Assembly (NCBI RefSeq): GCF_023544865.1
Contig: NZ_JAMJFX010000013.1
Coordinates: forward strand, 27,429-91,428
Source of the DNA: Phaeovulum molybdatiresistens
Lineage (GTDB): Bacteria; Pseudomonadota; Alphaproteobacteria; Rhodobacterales; Rhodobacteraceae
Length of the DNA: 64,000 nt
Direction: 5' to 3'
The notes under the pieces are model-generated. The model had not been told where the DNA came from and did no database searches. It saw nothing but the letters and a program-made list of their open reading frames with translations. A program made the position numbers and the translations under genes. Below are positions 36,721 to 45,529 of this stretch, one piece after another. The number at the start of each line of letters is the position of its first letter. The first letter of the stretch is position 1.

Positions 36721-38004
36721 TTGGATACGATCTTCGCGCAGGCCACTGCCCGCGGAAAAGCGGGCGTGTCCGTCATTCGTATTTCCGGGCCACTGGCCTG
36801 GGATGCCGCCATGACACTGGCGGGCAGCCTTCCGCCGGCCAGGGTGGCCGGTGTTCGGCGTTTACAGCTTGATGGCGAGGTTCTGGACGAGGCCGTTGTT
36901 CTTTGCTTTGATCAGGGAAAAAGCTTTACGGGTGAACAGGTTGCTGAGTTGCACGTGCATGGCGCCATTGCGACAGTGGCATCGGTTTTGCGTGGACTTG
37001 GGGGGATGCCAGGGTTGCGTTTAGCAGAGCCGGGCGAATTCACCCGTCGCGCGCTGGAAAATGGTCGCCTCGATCTGGCGCAGGTCGAGGGGTTGTCGGA
37101 TCTGATCGAGGCCGAAACCGAGGCGCAGCGGAAACAGGCGCTTCGGGTTCTGTCCGGCGCGGTCGGGTCGGTAGTTGATGATTGGCGCGGCAAGCTGGTT
37201 CGGGCCGCAGCGTTGATTGAGGCAACGATAGACTTTGCGGATGAAGACGTGCCGGTTGATGTTTCAACTGAGGTGCAAGTTCTGGTCGGTTTCGTTCAGG
37301 ATGCCCTTGGTCAGGAACTGACGCGCATTTCATCGGCCGAGCGCATCCGAGAGGGATTCGAAGTTGCAATCGTTGGGCGTCCGAATGTAGGGAAATCTAC
37401 ACTTTTGAACGCTTTGGCTGGACGTGAGGCGGCGATTACGTCGGAAATCGCCGGAACTACGCGCGATGTCATCGAAGTGCGTATGGATCTGGACGGCTTG
37501 GCTGTGACGCTGCTGGATACGGCTGGGTTGCGCGATACCGATGATGTGGTTGAAGCGATTGGCGTTGAGCGCGCGTTGCAGCGGGCGGAAGCTGCTGATT
37601 TGCGAATTTTCCTGGTGGAAGAGGACGGTGTTCCTTTATTGACTCCGGTTGCTGAGGATATCGTTGCACATGCAAAGGCCGATCTGGGGGCCCATGGTGG
37701 GCTTGCGGTTTCAGGCAAGACTGGCAAAGGTCTTGATCTTCTTGTTAAAGAAGTCACGCGAATTTTGGCTGCGCGCGCGGCAGAAGCTGGTGTAATGACA
37801 CGGGAGCGGCATCGGATTGCGATGTTGCGTGCGTTTGAAGCTTTGGAAGCGGCGCAAAATGAGATATCGCATGGGCCGGACCGTGCAGAATTGGCGGCAG
37901 AGAATCTCCGTCGCGCTGCACGCGCGCTGGAGTCCCTTGTTGGACGGGTGGATGTAGAGCACCTTCTGGATGAAATCTTTGCCAGCTTCTGCATCGGCAA
38001 ATAA
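36721..38004 (+). CDS. mnmE: tRNA-modification GTPase MnmE
   Basis: Works with MnmG to put carboxymethylaminomethyl groups on U34 of certain tRNAs. The 427-residue product starts at TTG (residues [20 protein letters not shown]), with the formyl-THF domain and central helices ([21 protein letters not shown]), then an inserted G domain from about residue 215: G1 [13 protein letters not shown]2 TTRD, G3 DTAGL. G4 reads AKAD rather than NKxD. The C-terminal CIGK motif is intact at the last four residues. mnmG follows directly. Confidence 0.97.
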   Translation: MDTIFAQATARGKAGVSVIRISGPLAWDAAMTLAGSLPPARVAGVRRLQLDGEVLDEAVVLCFDQGKSFTGEQVAELHVHGAIATVASVLRGLGGMPGLRLAEPGEFTRRALENGRLDLAQVEGLSDLIEAETEAQRKQALRVLSGAVGSVVDDWRGKLVRAAALIEATIDFADEDVPVDVSTEVQVLVGFVQDALGQELTRISSAERIREGFEVAIVGRPNVGKSTLLNALAGREAAITSEIAGTTRDVIEVRMDLDGLAVTLLDTAGLRDTDDVVEAIGVERALQRAEAADLRIFLVEEDGVPLLTPVAEDIVAHAKADLGAHGGLAVSGKTGKGLDLLVKEVTRILAARAAEAGVMTRERHRIAMLRAFEALEAAQNEISHGPDRAELAAENLRRAARALESLVGRVDVEHLLDEIFASFCIGK

Positions 38005-38008
38005 GGAG

Positions 38009-38024
38009 TGTTTCACGTGAAACA
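38009..38024. promoter_or_regulatory. parS: parS centromere site 1
   Basis: TGTTTCACGTGAAACA, a perfect 16-bp palindrome identical to the widely conserved ParB target. It lies across the 5' end of mnmG, and the GTG in its centre is the most likely mnmG start codon. It is 3.2 kb from the origin candidate. Confidence 0.95.
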
Positions 38025-39879
38025 TCTGGATGTCATCGTTGTCGGAGGTGGGCATGCGGGCGCCGAGGCTGCCCATGCCGCCGCTCGCATGGGTGCTCAA
38101 ACCGCGCTTGTCACGTTGCGCAAAGACGGGCTGGGGGTAATGTCCTGCAATCCGGCGATCGGCGGTCTGGGAAAAGGGCATCTGGTTCGAGAAATTGACG
38201 CCTTGGATGGAATCATGGGACGCGCCGCGGATTGGGCGGGGATTCAGTTCCGTTTGCTCAATCGGCGAAAGGGGCCCGCTGTCCAGGGACCGCGCGCGCA
38301 GGCGGATCGAAAGCTGTATCGATCGGCTGTCCAAAAGCTGACCGAAGCTCAGACCAGACTGATCGTGATCGAAGGCGAGGTTGCTGATCTGATCGTGGAT
38401 GAACACCGCGTTCGCGGGGTCGTTCTAGCGGATGGATCTGCGCTCTCCGCAAGTGCGGTTATTCTAACCACTGGTACGTTTCTGAATGGCGTCATTCACA
38501 TCGGCGATCAGCGCCAGGCTGGTGGCAGGATGGGTGATCGTCCATCGGTCCCGTTGGCCAAGCGCTTGACCGATCTTGGATTGCCGCTTGGTCGTCTGAA
38601 AACCGGGACCCCGCCACGGCTAGATGGCCAAACGATCGATTGGACTTCGCTTGAGACGCAGCCAGGCGATGACGACCCTGTTCTGTTTTCCTTCATGCAC
38701 AAGAAGCCCTTTGTGCGGCAGGTGAACTGCGGAATTACTCATACGAATGAGCAAACCCATAGGATCATTCGCGAGAACCTTAGCCGTTCCGCGATGTATG
38801 GTGGGCATATCGAAGGTGTCGGGCCGCGTTATTGCCCGTCGATCGAAGACAAGGTTGTGCGATTTGCCGACAAGATGTCGCATCAGGTTTTTCTAGAGCC
38901 TGAAGGACTCGACGATCCGACCGTTTATCCGAACGGCATCTCGACGTCGCTACCTGAAGATGTGCAGGAAGCCTATGTCAGGTCAATCAAAGGCTTGGAG
39001 CAAGTCCGTATTCTGCAGCCGGGCTATGCGATTGAATATGATTTCGTAGACCCACGCGCCCTTCGCAGCAGTCTTGAGCTTCGGGCGCTCGCCGGGCTTT
39101 ATTTGGCGGGGCAGATCAACGGGACGACTGGGTATGAAGAAGCGGCAGCGCAGGGCCTTGTAGCAGGTTTGAATGCCGCCTTGGCAGCGGCTGGGCGTGA
39201 CCCTGTCATCCTGAGTCGGACGAACAGCTATATCGGTGTGATGATTGACGACCTTGTGACCCGTGGTGTGAGCGAGCCTTATCGGATGTTCACGTCGCGA
39301 GCAGAATTCCGGCTTTCTCTTCGGGCAGACAACGCGGACCAACGGCTAACTCCCCTTGGGATAGAGCTTGGCTGCGTCCATCAGGCCCGCGCGGCCGCGT
39401 TCCATGCGAAGATGGAAGCATTATCTCGCGGCAAAGCGCTGCTCGAGGCGGTTCAGTTCACACCAAAGCAAGCCAACGCCGCTGGGATTAAGGTGAATCA
39501 GGACGGCGTTCGGCGCAGCGCCTATGCTTTGCTTTCGTTTCCTGATGTGACGTTTGAACAACTTTCGCTGGCTGAGTCGGCGCTATCGGAAATTCCTAGC
39601 GATGTTGCAGATCAACTTGGCCGCGATGCGCTTTATGCAAACTATCTAGATCGCCAAGAAGCTGACGTTGAAGCGCTTCGACGGGACGAAGAGTGGGAGA
39701 TCCCTGAGGACTTTGATTTCTACGCATTGAATGGTCTATCCAACGAATTGAAAGGCAAGCTTCATCGTACGCGCCCTGCAAACTTGGGGCAAGCTTCCCG
39801 GGTTGAGGGCATGACGCCGGCTGCCCTGACGCTGGTATTGGCCAAATTGCGTCAGCTATCACGGGCACGGTCGGCATAA
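38017..39879 (+). CDS. mnmG: tRNA uridine-5-carboxymethylaminomethyl synthase MnmG
   Basis: The FAD- and NADH-binding partner of MnmE (also called GidA). The 620-residue product has [88 protein letters not shown], the NAD motif [20 protein letters not shown] and [10 protein letters not shown], with the helical C-terminus. Two GTG starts exist. The one at 38008 overlaps its own AAGGAG, while GTG 38017 has that signal 9 bases upstream and is preferred, although it loses three residues (MFH). Confidence 0.95.
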   Translation: MKHLDVIVVGGGHAGAEAAHAAARMGAQTALVTLRKDGLGVMSCNPAIGGLGKGHLVREIDALDGIMGRAADWAGIQFRLLNRRKGPAVQGPRAQADRKLYRSAVQKLTEAQTRLIVIEGEVADLIVDEHRVRGVVLADGSALSASAVILTTGTFLNGVIHIGDQRQAGGRMGDRPSVPLAKRLTDLGLPLGRLKTGTPPRLDGQTIDWTSLETQPGDDDPVLFSFMHKKPFVRQVNCGITHTNEQTHRIIRENLSRSAMYGGHIEGVGPRYCPSIEDKVVRFADKMSHQVFLEPEGLDDPTVYPNGISTSLPEDVQEAYVRSIKGLEQVRILQPGYAIEYDFVDPRALRSSLELRALAGLYLAGQINGTTGYEEAAAQGLVAGLNAALAAAGRDPVILSRTNSYIGVMIDDLVTRGVSEPYRMFTSRAEFRLSLRADNADQRLTPLGIELGCVHQARAAAFHAKMEALSRGKALLEAVQFTPKQANAAGIKVNQDGVRRSAYALLSFPDVTFEQLSLAESALSEIPSDVADQLGRDALYANYLDRQEADVEALRRDEEWEIPEDFDFYALNGLSNELKGKLHRTRPANLGQASRVEGMTPAALTLVLAKLRQLSRARSA

Positions 39880-40508
39880 TGGTCAATGCGTCTGTGCGTA
39901 CATTTCAAGAGCGCTTCGATGTTTCACGTGAAACACTGGACCGTTTGAGCCGCTACGAGGTGCTTCTGCAGAAGTGGAATCCAGCCATAAACCTAGTGTC
40001 CAATGGCACGCTTCAAGATATCTGGGCGCGTCACTTTTTGGATTCGGCCCAATTGTTTTCGATAGCCGCCCCAAGCGAAGGGCGCTGGGTTGATTTGGGT
40101 AGCGGGGGCGGATTTCCGGGCCTTGTAATTGCGATCCTTGCGTTAGAAAAGGCCCCTGGGATTCAGATGACGTTGGTCGAAAGTGACCTGCGAAAGTCGG
40201 CCTTTCTATCAACCGTGGCGCGTGAAATTGGCTTGCGCGTCCTTGTTCTTTCCGAACGGATAGAGCGGCTTGAGCCCATGGACGCAGACGTTCTTAGCGC
40301 CCGTGCCCTGGCGCCTTTGCCAAGGCTTCTGGATTTCGCTCAGTTGCACCTAAAGTCAAGCGGCACTGCGTTATTTCCGAAGGGCGCAACCTGGCGCGAC
40401 GAGGTTGCACTGGCCCGTACGCGCTGGGTTTTTAATGTTGATTCAATCCCCAGCCTTACTGATCCCGCTTCTGTCGTGTTGAAAATTCAAGGAGTCTCTC
40501 GTGCCTGA
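39879..40508 (+). CDS. rsmG: 16S rRNA (guanine-527 N7)-methyltransferase
   Basis: Methylates G527 of 16S rRNA near the decoding site. The 209-residue product has the N-terminal VSRETLDRLSRYEVLLQKWN, NLVSNGTLQDIWARHFLDSA, the SAM loop WVDLGSGGGFPGLVIAIL, LVESDLRKSAFLSTVARE and a catalytic-region SARALAPLPRLLDF. The VSRET codons are the second parS palindrome. The start overlaps the mnmG stop by one base, and its end overlaps parA by 8 bases. Confidence 0.96.
   Translation: MVNASVRTFQERFDVSRETLDRLSRYEVLLQKWNPAINLVSNGTLQDIWARHFLDSAQLFSIAAPSEGRWVDLGSGGGFPGLVIAILALEKAPGIQMTLVESDLRKSAFLSTVAREIGLRVLVLSERIERLEPMDADVLSARALAPLPRLLDFAQLHLKSSGTALFPKGATWRDEVALARTRWVFNVDSIPSLTDPASVVLKIQGVSRA
39920..39935. 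promoter_or_regulatory. parS: parS centromere site 2
   Basis: A second exact copy of TGTTTCACGTGAAACA, here translated in another frame (V-S-R-E-T) inside rsmG. It is 1.9 kb from site 1 and 0.6 kb from parA. Confidence 0.95.
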
Positions 40509-41316
40509 CCCGACGCGTCCGCCCGCGCCCCGGATCATTGCGATCGCCAACCAGAAAGGTGGCGTTGGCAAGACCACAACGGCGATCAACCTTGCGGCGG
40601 CCCTGTCAGAAGGTGGCCACAAAGTGCTTTTGGTGGATCTTGATCCGCAGGGCAATGCCTCGACCGGCCTTGGGATTGAGCCCGAAGCGCGTCAGCGAAC
40701 GACCTATGACCTTTTACTTGAGGAAGCCCCTGTTTCTGAGGTGGTTCTGCCCACGAATATTCCGGGTCTGTGGATTTGTCCTGCGACGACCGATCTGTCC
40801 TCTGCGGATATGGAGCTTGTCGCCAGCGAAAAACGCAGCTTCCTTCTTCATGATGCGCTGCACCAGCCAGCACTTGACGCATATGGCTTCGATTACATCT
40901 TGATTGATTGCCCGCCCTCTCTCAGTCTTTTGACTATTAATGCTATGGTGGCGGCCCAGTCTGTTCTGGTCCCCCTGCAGGCAGAATTCTTTGCCCTTGA
41001 AGGCTTGTCGCAGCTTTTGCTGACAATCCGTGAGGTTCGGCAATCCGCAAACCAGGGGCTTAGGATTGAGGGCGTCGTGCTGACGATGTATGATGTTCGG
41101 AATAATTTGTCGCAGCAGGTTGAAGCAGATGCCCGCGCAACTTTGGGTGAAATCGTGTTCCGCACGATGATTCCGCGGAATGTCAGGGTGTCTGAGGCAC
41201 CGTCATTTGCGCTGCCAGTGTTGTCCTACGATCCTGTATCGCGTGGCGCAGCGGCATATCGTGCCCTGGCGCAGGAACTGGTTGCTCGGCATGAGATCGC
41301 ACAACGGAAAGGCTAG
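40501..41316 (+). CDS. parA: Chromosome-partitioning ATPase ParA
   Basis: A dimeric ATPase that forms a gradient on DNA and moves ParB-parS complexes. The 271-residue product has the deviant Walker A NQKGGVGKTTTAINLAAALS at residues 17-36, LLVDLDPQGNASTGLG, DYILIDCPPSLSLLTINAM and MIPRNVRVSEAPSFALPV. There is no N-terminal helix-turn-helix, as expected for chromosomal ParA. It starts with GTG, 8 bases inside rsmG, and parB follows after 3 bases. Confidence 0.98.
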   Translation: MPDPTRPPAPRIIAIANQKGGVGKTTTAINLAAALSEGGHKVLLVDLDPQGNASTGLGIEPEARQRTTYDLLLEEAPVSEVVLPTNIPGLWICPATTDLSSADMELVASEKRSFLLHDALHQPALDAYGFDYILIDCPPSLSLLTINAMVAAQSVLVPLQAEFFALEGLSQLLLTIREVRQSANQGLRIEGVVLTMYDVRNNLSQQVEADARATLGEIVFRTMIPRNVRVSEAPSFALPVLSYDPVSRGAAAYRALAQELVARHEIAQRKG

Positions 41317-41319
41317 GGG

Positions 41320-42210
41320 ATGAACGACAAGAAATTTGAACGCCGCGGTCTTGGTCGTGGGCTTTCTGCGCTCATGGCGGATGTTGGGGTCGTAACCGAA
41401 GAACAGGCTCCGGCACGCCGGCCCGAGCACCGTATTCCGATCGAACAAATCGAGCCCAACCCCAACCAGCCGCGCCGCGATTTCCTGCCTGAAGCGCTGG
41501 AAGAACTTGCTGCATCCATCCGCGAAAAGGGCGTCATTCAGCCTCTGATCGTTCGCAAGCATCCGTCAAAGGACGGCTATGAAATCGTTGCCGGGGAACG
41601 TCGCTGGCGCGCCGCGCAGATCGCGCAGTTGCACGAACTGCCTGTTATCATTCGCGATTTTACGGATACCGAGGTTCTGGAAGTTGCGATCATTGAAAAT
41701 ATCCAGCGCGCTGATCTGAACCCTCTCGAGGAAGCGCTGGCATATCGGCAGTTGATGGACCGTTTCGGACATACGCAAGAAAAGCTGGCAGAGGCCCTGT
41801 CCAAAAGTCGAAGCCACATTGCAAACCTCTTGCGCCTGCTGCAGCTCCCGCCCGAGGTTCAGAGCTGGTTGCGCGAAGGCAAGCTATCGGCCGGTCACGC
41901 GCGGGCGCTGATCACGACAGAGAACCCCGTCAAGCTTGCGCAGGATGTGATTTCCCGCGGCTTGTCCGTGCGCGAAACTGAGCGTCTTGCCAAAGAGCCA
42001 ACGGGCGGTGAGGCGCGAAAAGGCAATGGCGCACGAAAACCCGCCGAGAAGGATGCCGACACGCGCGCGCTAGAGGGCGACCTTTCTGCTACAATTGGTA
42101 TGAAGGTCTCGATTGATCACAATGGGTTGGACGGCGGCACGCTTTCGATCAGCTATCGGACGCTCGAACAACTGGACGAGTTGTGTCAGCTTCTCAGCGG
42201 GATGCGCTAA
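41320..42210 (+). CDS. parB: Chromosome-partitioning protein ParB
   Basis: A CTP-dependent clamp that loads at parS. The 296-residue product has an N-terminal ParA-contact patch (ERRGLGRGLSALMADV), the CTP-binding core (QIEPNPNQPRRDF, VAGERRWRAAQIAQL, IENIQRADLNPLEEALAYRQ), the DNA-binding helix-turn-helix at about 140-165 (LAEALSKSRSHIANLLRLLQ) and a C-terminal dimer domain. Two perfect target sites lie 1.4 and 3.3 kb upstream. Confidence 0.98.
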   Translation: MNDKKFERRGLGRGLSALMADVGVVTEEQAPARRPEHRIPIEQIEPNPNQPRRDFLPEALEELAASIREKGVIQPLIVRKHPSKDGYEIVAGERRWRAAQIAQLHELPVIIRDFTDTEVLEVAIIENIQRADLNPLEEALAYRQLMDRFGHTQEKLAEALSKSRSHIANLLRLLQLPPEVQSWLREGKLSAGHARALITTENPVKLAQDVISRGLSVRETERLAKEPTGGEARKGNGARKPAEKDADTRALEGDLSATIGMKVSIDHNGLDGGTLSISYRTLEQLDELCQLLSGMR

Positions 42211-42213
42211 GGA

Positions 42214-42567
42214 TCAACTGTCAGGGCGGCTCCAGATGAAAACTGCCACCGCGATCAGGACTATTCCCTGAATCACCAGGATCTTTGGTCCAACGCCCAG
42301 TGCCACAGAGAGGGCGAAGGCGGCTAGAATAGAGACTGACGCGGCCCATTTCGCGGGCCGCGCAATCGACCGGCGCTCGGACCAGTCGATGATGGCAGGA
42401 CCGAACCGTGGGTGGCTCAGCAGCCAATTGTGTAGCCGCTCGGACGAACGGGCGAAGCAAAAGGCTGCCAGCAGCATCAGCGGAACGGTTGGCAAAAGCG
42501 GCAGAAAGGCCCCGATTACGCCAAGCGCAAAACACACCAGGCCGGCGATTAGCCACAGAAAGCGCAT
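42214..42567 (-). CDS. DUF454 (YbaN-like) inner-membrane protein
   Basis: A 117-residue membrane protein with a hydrophobic hairpin near the N-terminus (LWLIAGLVCFALGVIGAFLP, LLPTVPLMLLAAFCFARSS), the conserved HNWLLSHPRFGPAIIDW and another hairpin at the end. This is the DUF454 pattern; function unknown. It shares one base with the hemW stop region and probably belongs to the hemW-led reverse operon. Confidence 0.88.
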   Translation of the reverse strand: MRFLWLIAGLVCFALGVIGAFLPLLPTVPLMLLAAFCFARSSERLHNWLLSHPRFGPAIIDWSERRSIARPAKWAASVSILAAFALSVALGVGPKILVIQGIVLIAVAVFIWSRPDS

Positions 42568-43724
42568 CAGGGAAACAGCCGGCGCAGGATTGCGTTCAGA
42601 ACGGCACGCCCGGCAGGCGTGGTTCTAATTTGCGCACCATCAATGACCAACAAGCCCAAATCCTCCATCTCCGTCAGGGCCTCGGCATCCAGAGGTTGTC
42701 CCGACAGCGCCTGGTATCGCGCCGCATCGATCCCCTCGCGCAGCCGAAGCCCAAACATCAGGTATTCCTCGGCCTGTTCATGTAAAGGAAGATCTTCGCG
42801 CAACGTCTCGCCTGTGCCGGTTTGTTCTACCCGGTTCAGCCAGGCCCCCGGTGCCTTGGGCGTATCGGTCGCCTTGCGCGACCCGCCCAACGTCAGCCGC
42901 CCATGCGCACCTGGCCCGATCCCGGCATAATCGCCATAGCGCCAATAAATCGAATTGTGCCGACTTTCCGCACCGGGCCGGGCATGGTTGGAAACCTCAT
43001 AGGCGGGCATTCCGGCCGCATCACAGATTTCTTGCGTCAGGTGATACAGGTCTGCCGCCAGATCCTCACCCGGAATCCCGCGCAGGCCCCCCGCGGCATG
43101 GCGTGTGCCAAAGGCGGTGCCGTCCTCAATGGTCAGCTGATACAGCGACAGGTGGTCCACCGCCATCGACAGCGCGCGGCTAAGTTCGGTTTCCCACGCG
43201 GACAAGGTCTGATCTTGGCGAGCATAGATCAGGTCAAAGCTCACCCTGTCAAAGACTTCGCGCGCGATGCCAAAGGCACGCTCTGCCTCGGCGACCGAAT
43301 GAAGCCGCCCCAGCCGCTTCAGATCGGCGTCGTTCAGTGCCTGAACCCCCATCGACAGGCGGTTTACGCCTGCTTCGGCATAGCCACGGAATCGCTGCGC
43401 CTCTGCCGATGTCGGGTTCGCTTCCAGCGTCACCTCCAGGTCGTTGGCAAGCCGCCAGGTTCCGCGGATCTTGTCCAGGATCGCGGCCACCAGATCTGCG
43501 GGCATCAACGAGGGCGTGCCGCCGCCGAAGAAGACCGTGTTCAGAACGCGGCCCTCGGTTTCCCGTCCGATCCTGTCTATTTCCCTGATATATGCATTGC
43601 GCCAGCGGGCGATGTCGATTTGCCCGGCCACATGGCTGTTGAAATCGCAATAGGGGCATTTCGACGCGCAAAAGGGCCAGTGCAGATAAAGCCCGAAGCC
43701 GCCGTGGCGCCAGTCCTCGATCAT
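42567..43724 (-). CDS. hemW: Radical SAM heme chaperone HemW
   Basis: A 385-residue radical SAM protein related to HemN, now viewed as a heme chaperone. It opens GLYLHWPFCASKCPYCDFNS with the three cluster cysteines (CxxxCxxC), then VFFGGGTPSLM, EANPTSAEAQRF, GVNRLSMGVQALND, FDLIYARQDQT and the C-terminal HemW domain (GLRLREGIDAARY). It lacks the extra N-terminal residues of true coproporphyrinogen dehydrogenase. Its start overlaps the RidA-like gene by four bases. Confidence 0.93.
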   Translation of the reverse strand: MIEDWRHGGFGLYLHWPFCASKCPYCDFNSHVAGQIDIARWRNAYIREIDRIGRETEGRVLNTVFFGGGTPSLMPADLVAAILDKIRGTWRLANDLEVTLEANPTSAEAQRFRGYAEAGVNRLSMGVQALNDADLKRLGRLHSVAEAERAFGIAREVFDRVSFDLIYARQDQTLSAWETELSRALSMAVDHLSLYQLTIEDGTAFGTRHAAGGLRGIPGEDLAADLYHLTQEICDAAGMPAYEVSNHARPGAESRHNSIYWRYGDYAGIGPGAHGRLTLGGSRKATDTPKAPGAWLNRVEQTGTGETLREDLPLHEQAEEYLMFGLRLREGIDAARYQALSGQPLDAEALTEMEDLGLLVIDGAQIRTTPAGRAVLNAILRRLFP

Positions 43725-44095
43725 GGCCGAAACGCCGTGACTTCGATCTCTACCTTCATCTCGGGCCGGATTAGCCCTGCGATGACCATTGTTGCCGCCG
43801 GGCGAATTTCACCCAGCGCGGCGCCCAATACCGGCACTAACGCGTCAACAAGTGCTGCATCCGTGACCGTGTACTGAACGCGGACGATGTCTTCCATGGC
43901 AAAGCCAGCCTCGGCAAGGACCGTGCTGATCGTCGTAAAGCAATTGCGTGCTTGATCCGCCACGTTCTGCGGCATCTGCATCGTCGCATAGTCATAGCCC
44001 GTCACGCCGGACACAAAGCACCACGGGCCCTTCACGACGGCGCGGCTGTAACCCATGGTGCGTTCAAACGGCGATCCGGTGGAAATGCGGCGCAT
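43721..44095 (-). CDS. RidA/YjgF-family protein
   Basis: A 124-residue RidA-superfamily protein with ISTGSPFERTMGYSRAVVKG, FVSGVTGYD, NVADQARNCFTTISTVLAEA, DIVRVQYTVTD and a C-terminal IRPEMKVEIEVTAF. The arginine that deaminates imines in RidA is not in the usual place; the segment reads AATMVIAGLIRPEMKVEIE, so it may belong to another subgroup. One base separates it from rdgB in the rph-rdgB-ridA-hemW order typical of Rhodobacteraceae. Confidence 0.88.
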   Translation of the reverse strand: MRRISTGSPFERTMGYSRAVVKGPWCFVSGVTGYDYATMQMPQNVADQARNCFTTISTVLAEAGFAMEDIVRVQYTVTDAALVDALVPVLGAALGEIRPAATMVIAGLIRPEMKVEIEVTAFRP

Positions 44096-44096
44096 C

Positions 44097-44705
44097 TTAC
44101 CCCTCGAAGCATTCAACCAACTTGCGGAACGCATCCGCCCGGTGGCTGATCTGGTTTTTCAGGGCTGGATCCATCTGGGCAAAGGTCACATCATGGCCCG
44201 CAGGTTGGAACATCGGGTCATAGCCGTGACCCTGAACCCCCCGCATCGGCCAGACCAGTTCCCCTTCGGCCTTGCCTTCAAACACCTCATCATGCCCATC
44301 GGGCCAGGCAAGAACCAGCGTGCAGCGGAACCGCGCGGTTCTGGGAAAGGGGGCGGCCTTGGCCTCACATTCGGTCCAGGTGCGCGTCATCGCCTGAACA
44401 AAATCGCGCCCCTCGGGCGTTTCCGCCCAATCCGCGGTGTAAACGCCCGGTGCGCCGTCCAGGGCATCCACCTCGATCCCGGAATCGTCGGCCAGCGCCG
44501 GCAGGCCGGTGGCTTGCGCGGCGGCATGTGCCTTGATCCGGGCATTGCCGACAAAGGTGGTCTCGGTTTCTGCAGGTTCGGGCAGGTTCATCGCGGCCGC
44601 GCCGACGACATCGATGCCAAAGGGCGCCAGCAGCGCCGCGATTTCCTCCAGCTTGCCGCGATTGTGGGTCGCCACCAGCAGGCGTTTGCCCTGGAACTTC
44701 CTCAT
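44097..44705 (-). CDS. rdgB: Non-canonical purine NTP pyrophosphatase (RdgB/HAM1)
   Basis: Removes dITP, ITP and XTP from the nucleotide pool. The 202-residue product has [65 protein letters not shown]-type residues at [11 protein letters not shown] and the C-terminal [18 protein letters not shown] with [10 protein letters not shown]. It overlaps rph by four bases. Confidence 0.97.
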   Translation of the reverse strand: MRKFQGKRLLVATHNRGKLEEIAALLAPFGIDVVGAAAMNLPEPAETETTFVGNARIKAHAAAQATGLPALADDSGIEVDALDGAPGVYTADWAETPEGRDFVQAMTRTWTECEAKAAPFPRTARFRCTLVLAWPDGHDEVFEGKAEGELVWPMRGVQGHGYDPMFQPAGHDVTFAQMDPALKNQISHRADAFRKLVECFEG

Positions 44706-45415
44706 GCGATGGCTGCTTTCTGCGCGGTCACCAGTGCGTCGATGCCCGCCTCGGCCAGATCCAGCAATTCGTTCATCTGCGGGCGCGAAAAGGTTGCCCC
44801 CTCGGCGGACATCTGCACTTCGATCAACTTGCCAGCCCCGGTCAGGATGAAATTCCCGTCGGTCCCGGCCTCGCTATCCTCGGCATAATCCAGATCCAGC
44901 ACGGCCTGCCCGGCATAGATACCGCAGGACACCGCCGCGACATGATCCACCAGCGGGTCCGAGGTGCAGACACCGGCTTTCATAAGCTTGTTCACCGCAA
45001 GGCGAAGCGCGACCCAGCCGCCGGTGATCGCGGCGCAGCGGGTGCCGCCATCGGCCTGGATGACGTCGCAATCCACGACAATCTGGCGTTCGCCAAGCGC
45101 CACACGATCAACACCGGCCCGCAGGGCGCGTCCGATCAGCCGCTGGATTTCCTGGGTCCGGCCCGATTGCTTGCCCGCGGCTGCTTCACGCCGGTTGCGG
45201 GTGTTGGTGGCGCGCGGCAGCATTCCGTATTCCGCCGTCACCCAGCCAAGCCCCGACCCCTTCAGAAACGACGGCGCGCGATCTTCGATCGTGGCGGTGC
45301 ACAGAACCTGGGTATCCCCGACGCGGATCAGACATGACCCTTCTGCATGTTTCGTGATCCCGGTCTCGATTGAAATCCGGCGCATTTCACTTAAATTCCG
45401 ACCAGAGGGGCGCAT
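44702..45415 (-). CDS. rph: Ribonuclease PH
   Basis: A phosphorolytic 3' exonuclease that matures tRNA 3' ends. The 237-residue product starts [20 protein letters not shown], with [74 protein letters not shown] and the C-terminal [20 protein letters not shown]. Start ATG 45415 is the family start; the open frame to 45487 adds unrelated residues. It diverges from hrcA across a 114-base gap. Confidence 0.97.
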   Translation of the reverse strand: MRPSGRNLSEMRRISIETGITKHAEGSCLIRVGDTQVLCTATIEDRAPSFLKGSGLGWVTAEYGMLPRATNTRNRREAAAGKQSGRTQEIQRLIGRALRAGVDRVALGERQIVVDCDVIQADGGTRCAAITGGWVALRLAVNKLMKAGVCTSDPLVDHVAAVSCGIYAGQAVLDLDYAEDSEAGTDGNFILTGAGKLIEVQMSAEGATFSRPQMNELLDLAEAGIDALVTAQKAAIA

Positions 45416-45477
45416 GACGTGTCCTTTTTTGGGTTCTGCGCCAATTACAGGCCGTGCCCGGCGCGATGCAACCCCGA

Positions 45478-45507
45478 TTGACGGCACAACCGCCCCGGTC
45501 TTATCTC
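45478..45507 (+). promoter_or_regulatory. Possible promoter of hrcA-grpE
   Basis: TTGACG (45478-45483) lies 18 bases from TATCTC (45502-45507), 22 bases before the hrcA start. The -35 match is good and the -10 is weak. No CIRCE inverted repeat (TTAGCACTC-N9-GAGTGCTAA) and no clear heat-shock sigma promoter are seen in this gap. Confidence 0.35.
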
Positions 45508-45529
45508 AATCGCGCCAAGGTGAAATGCG

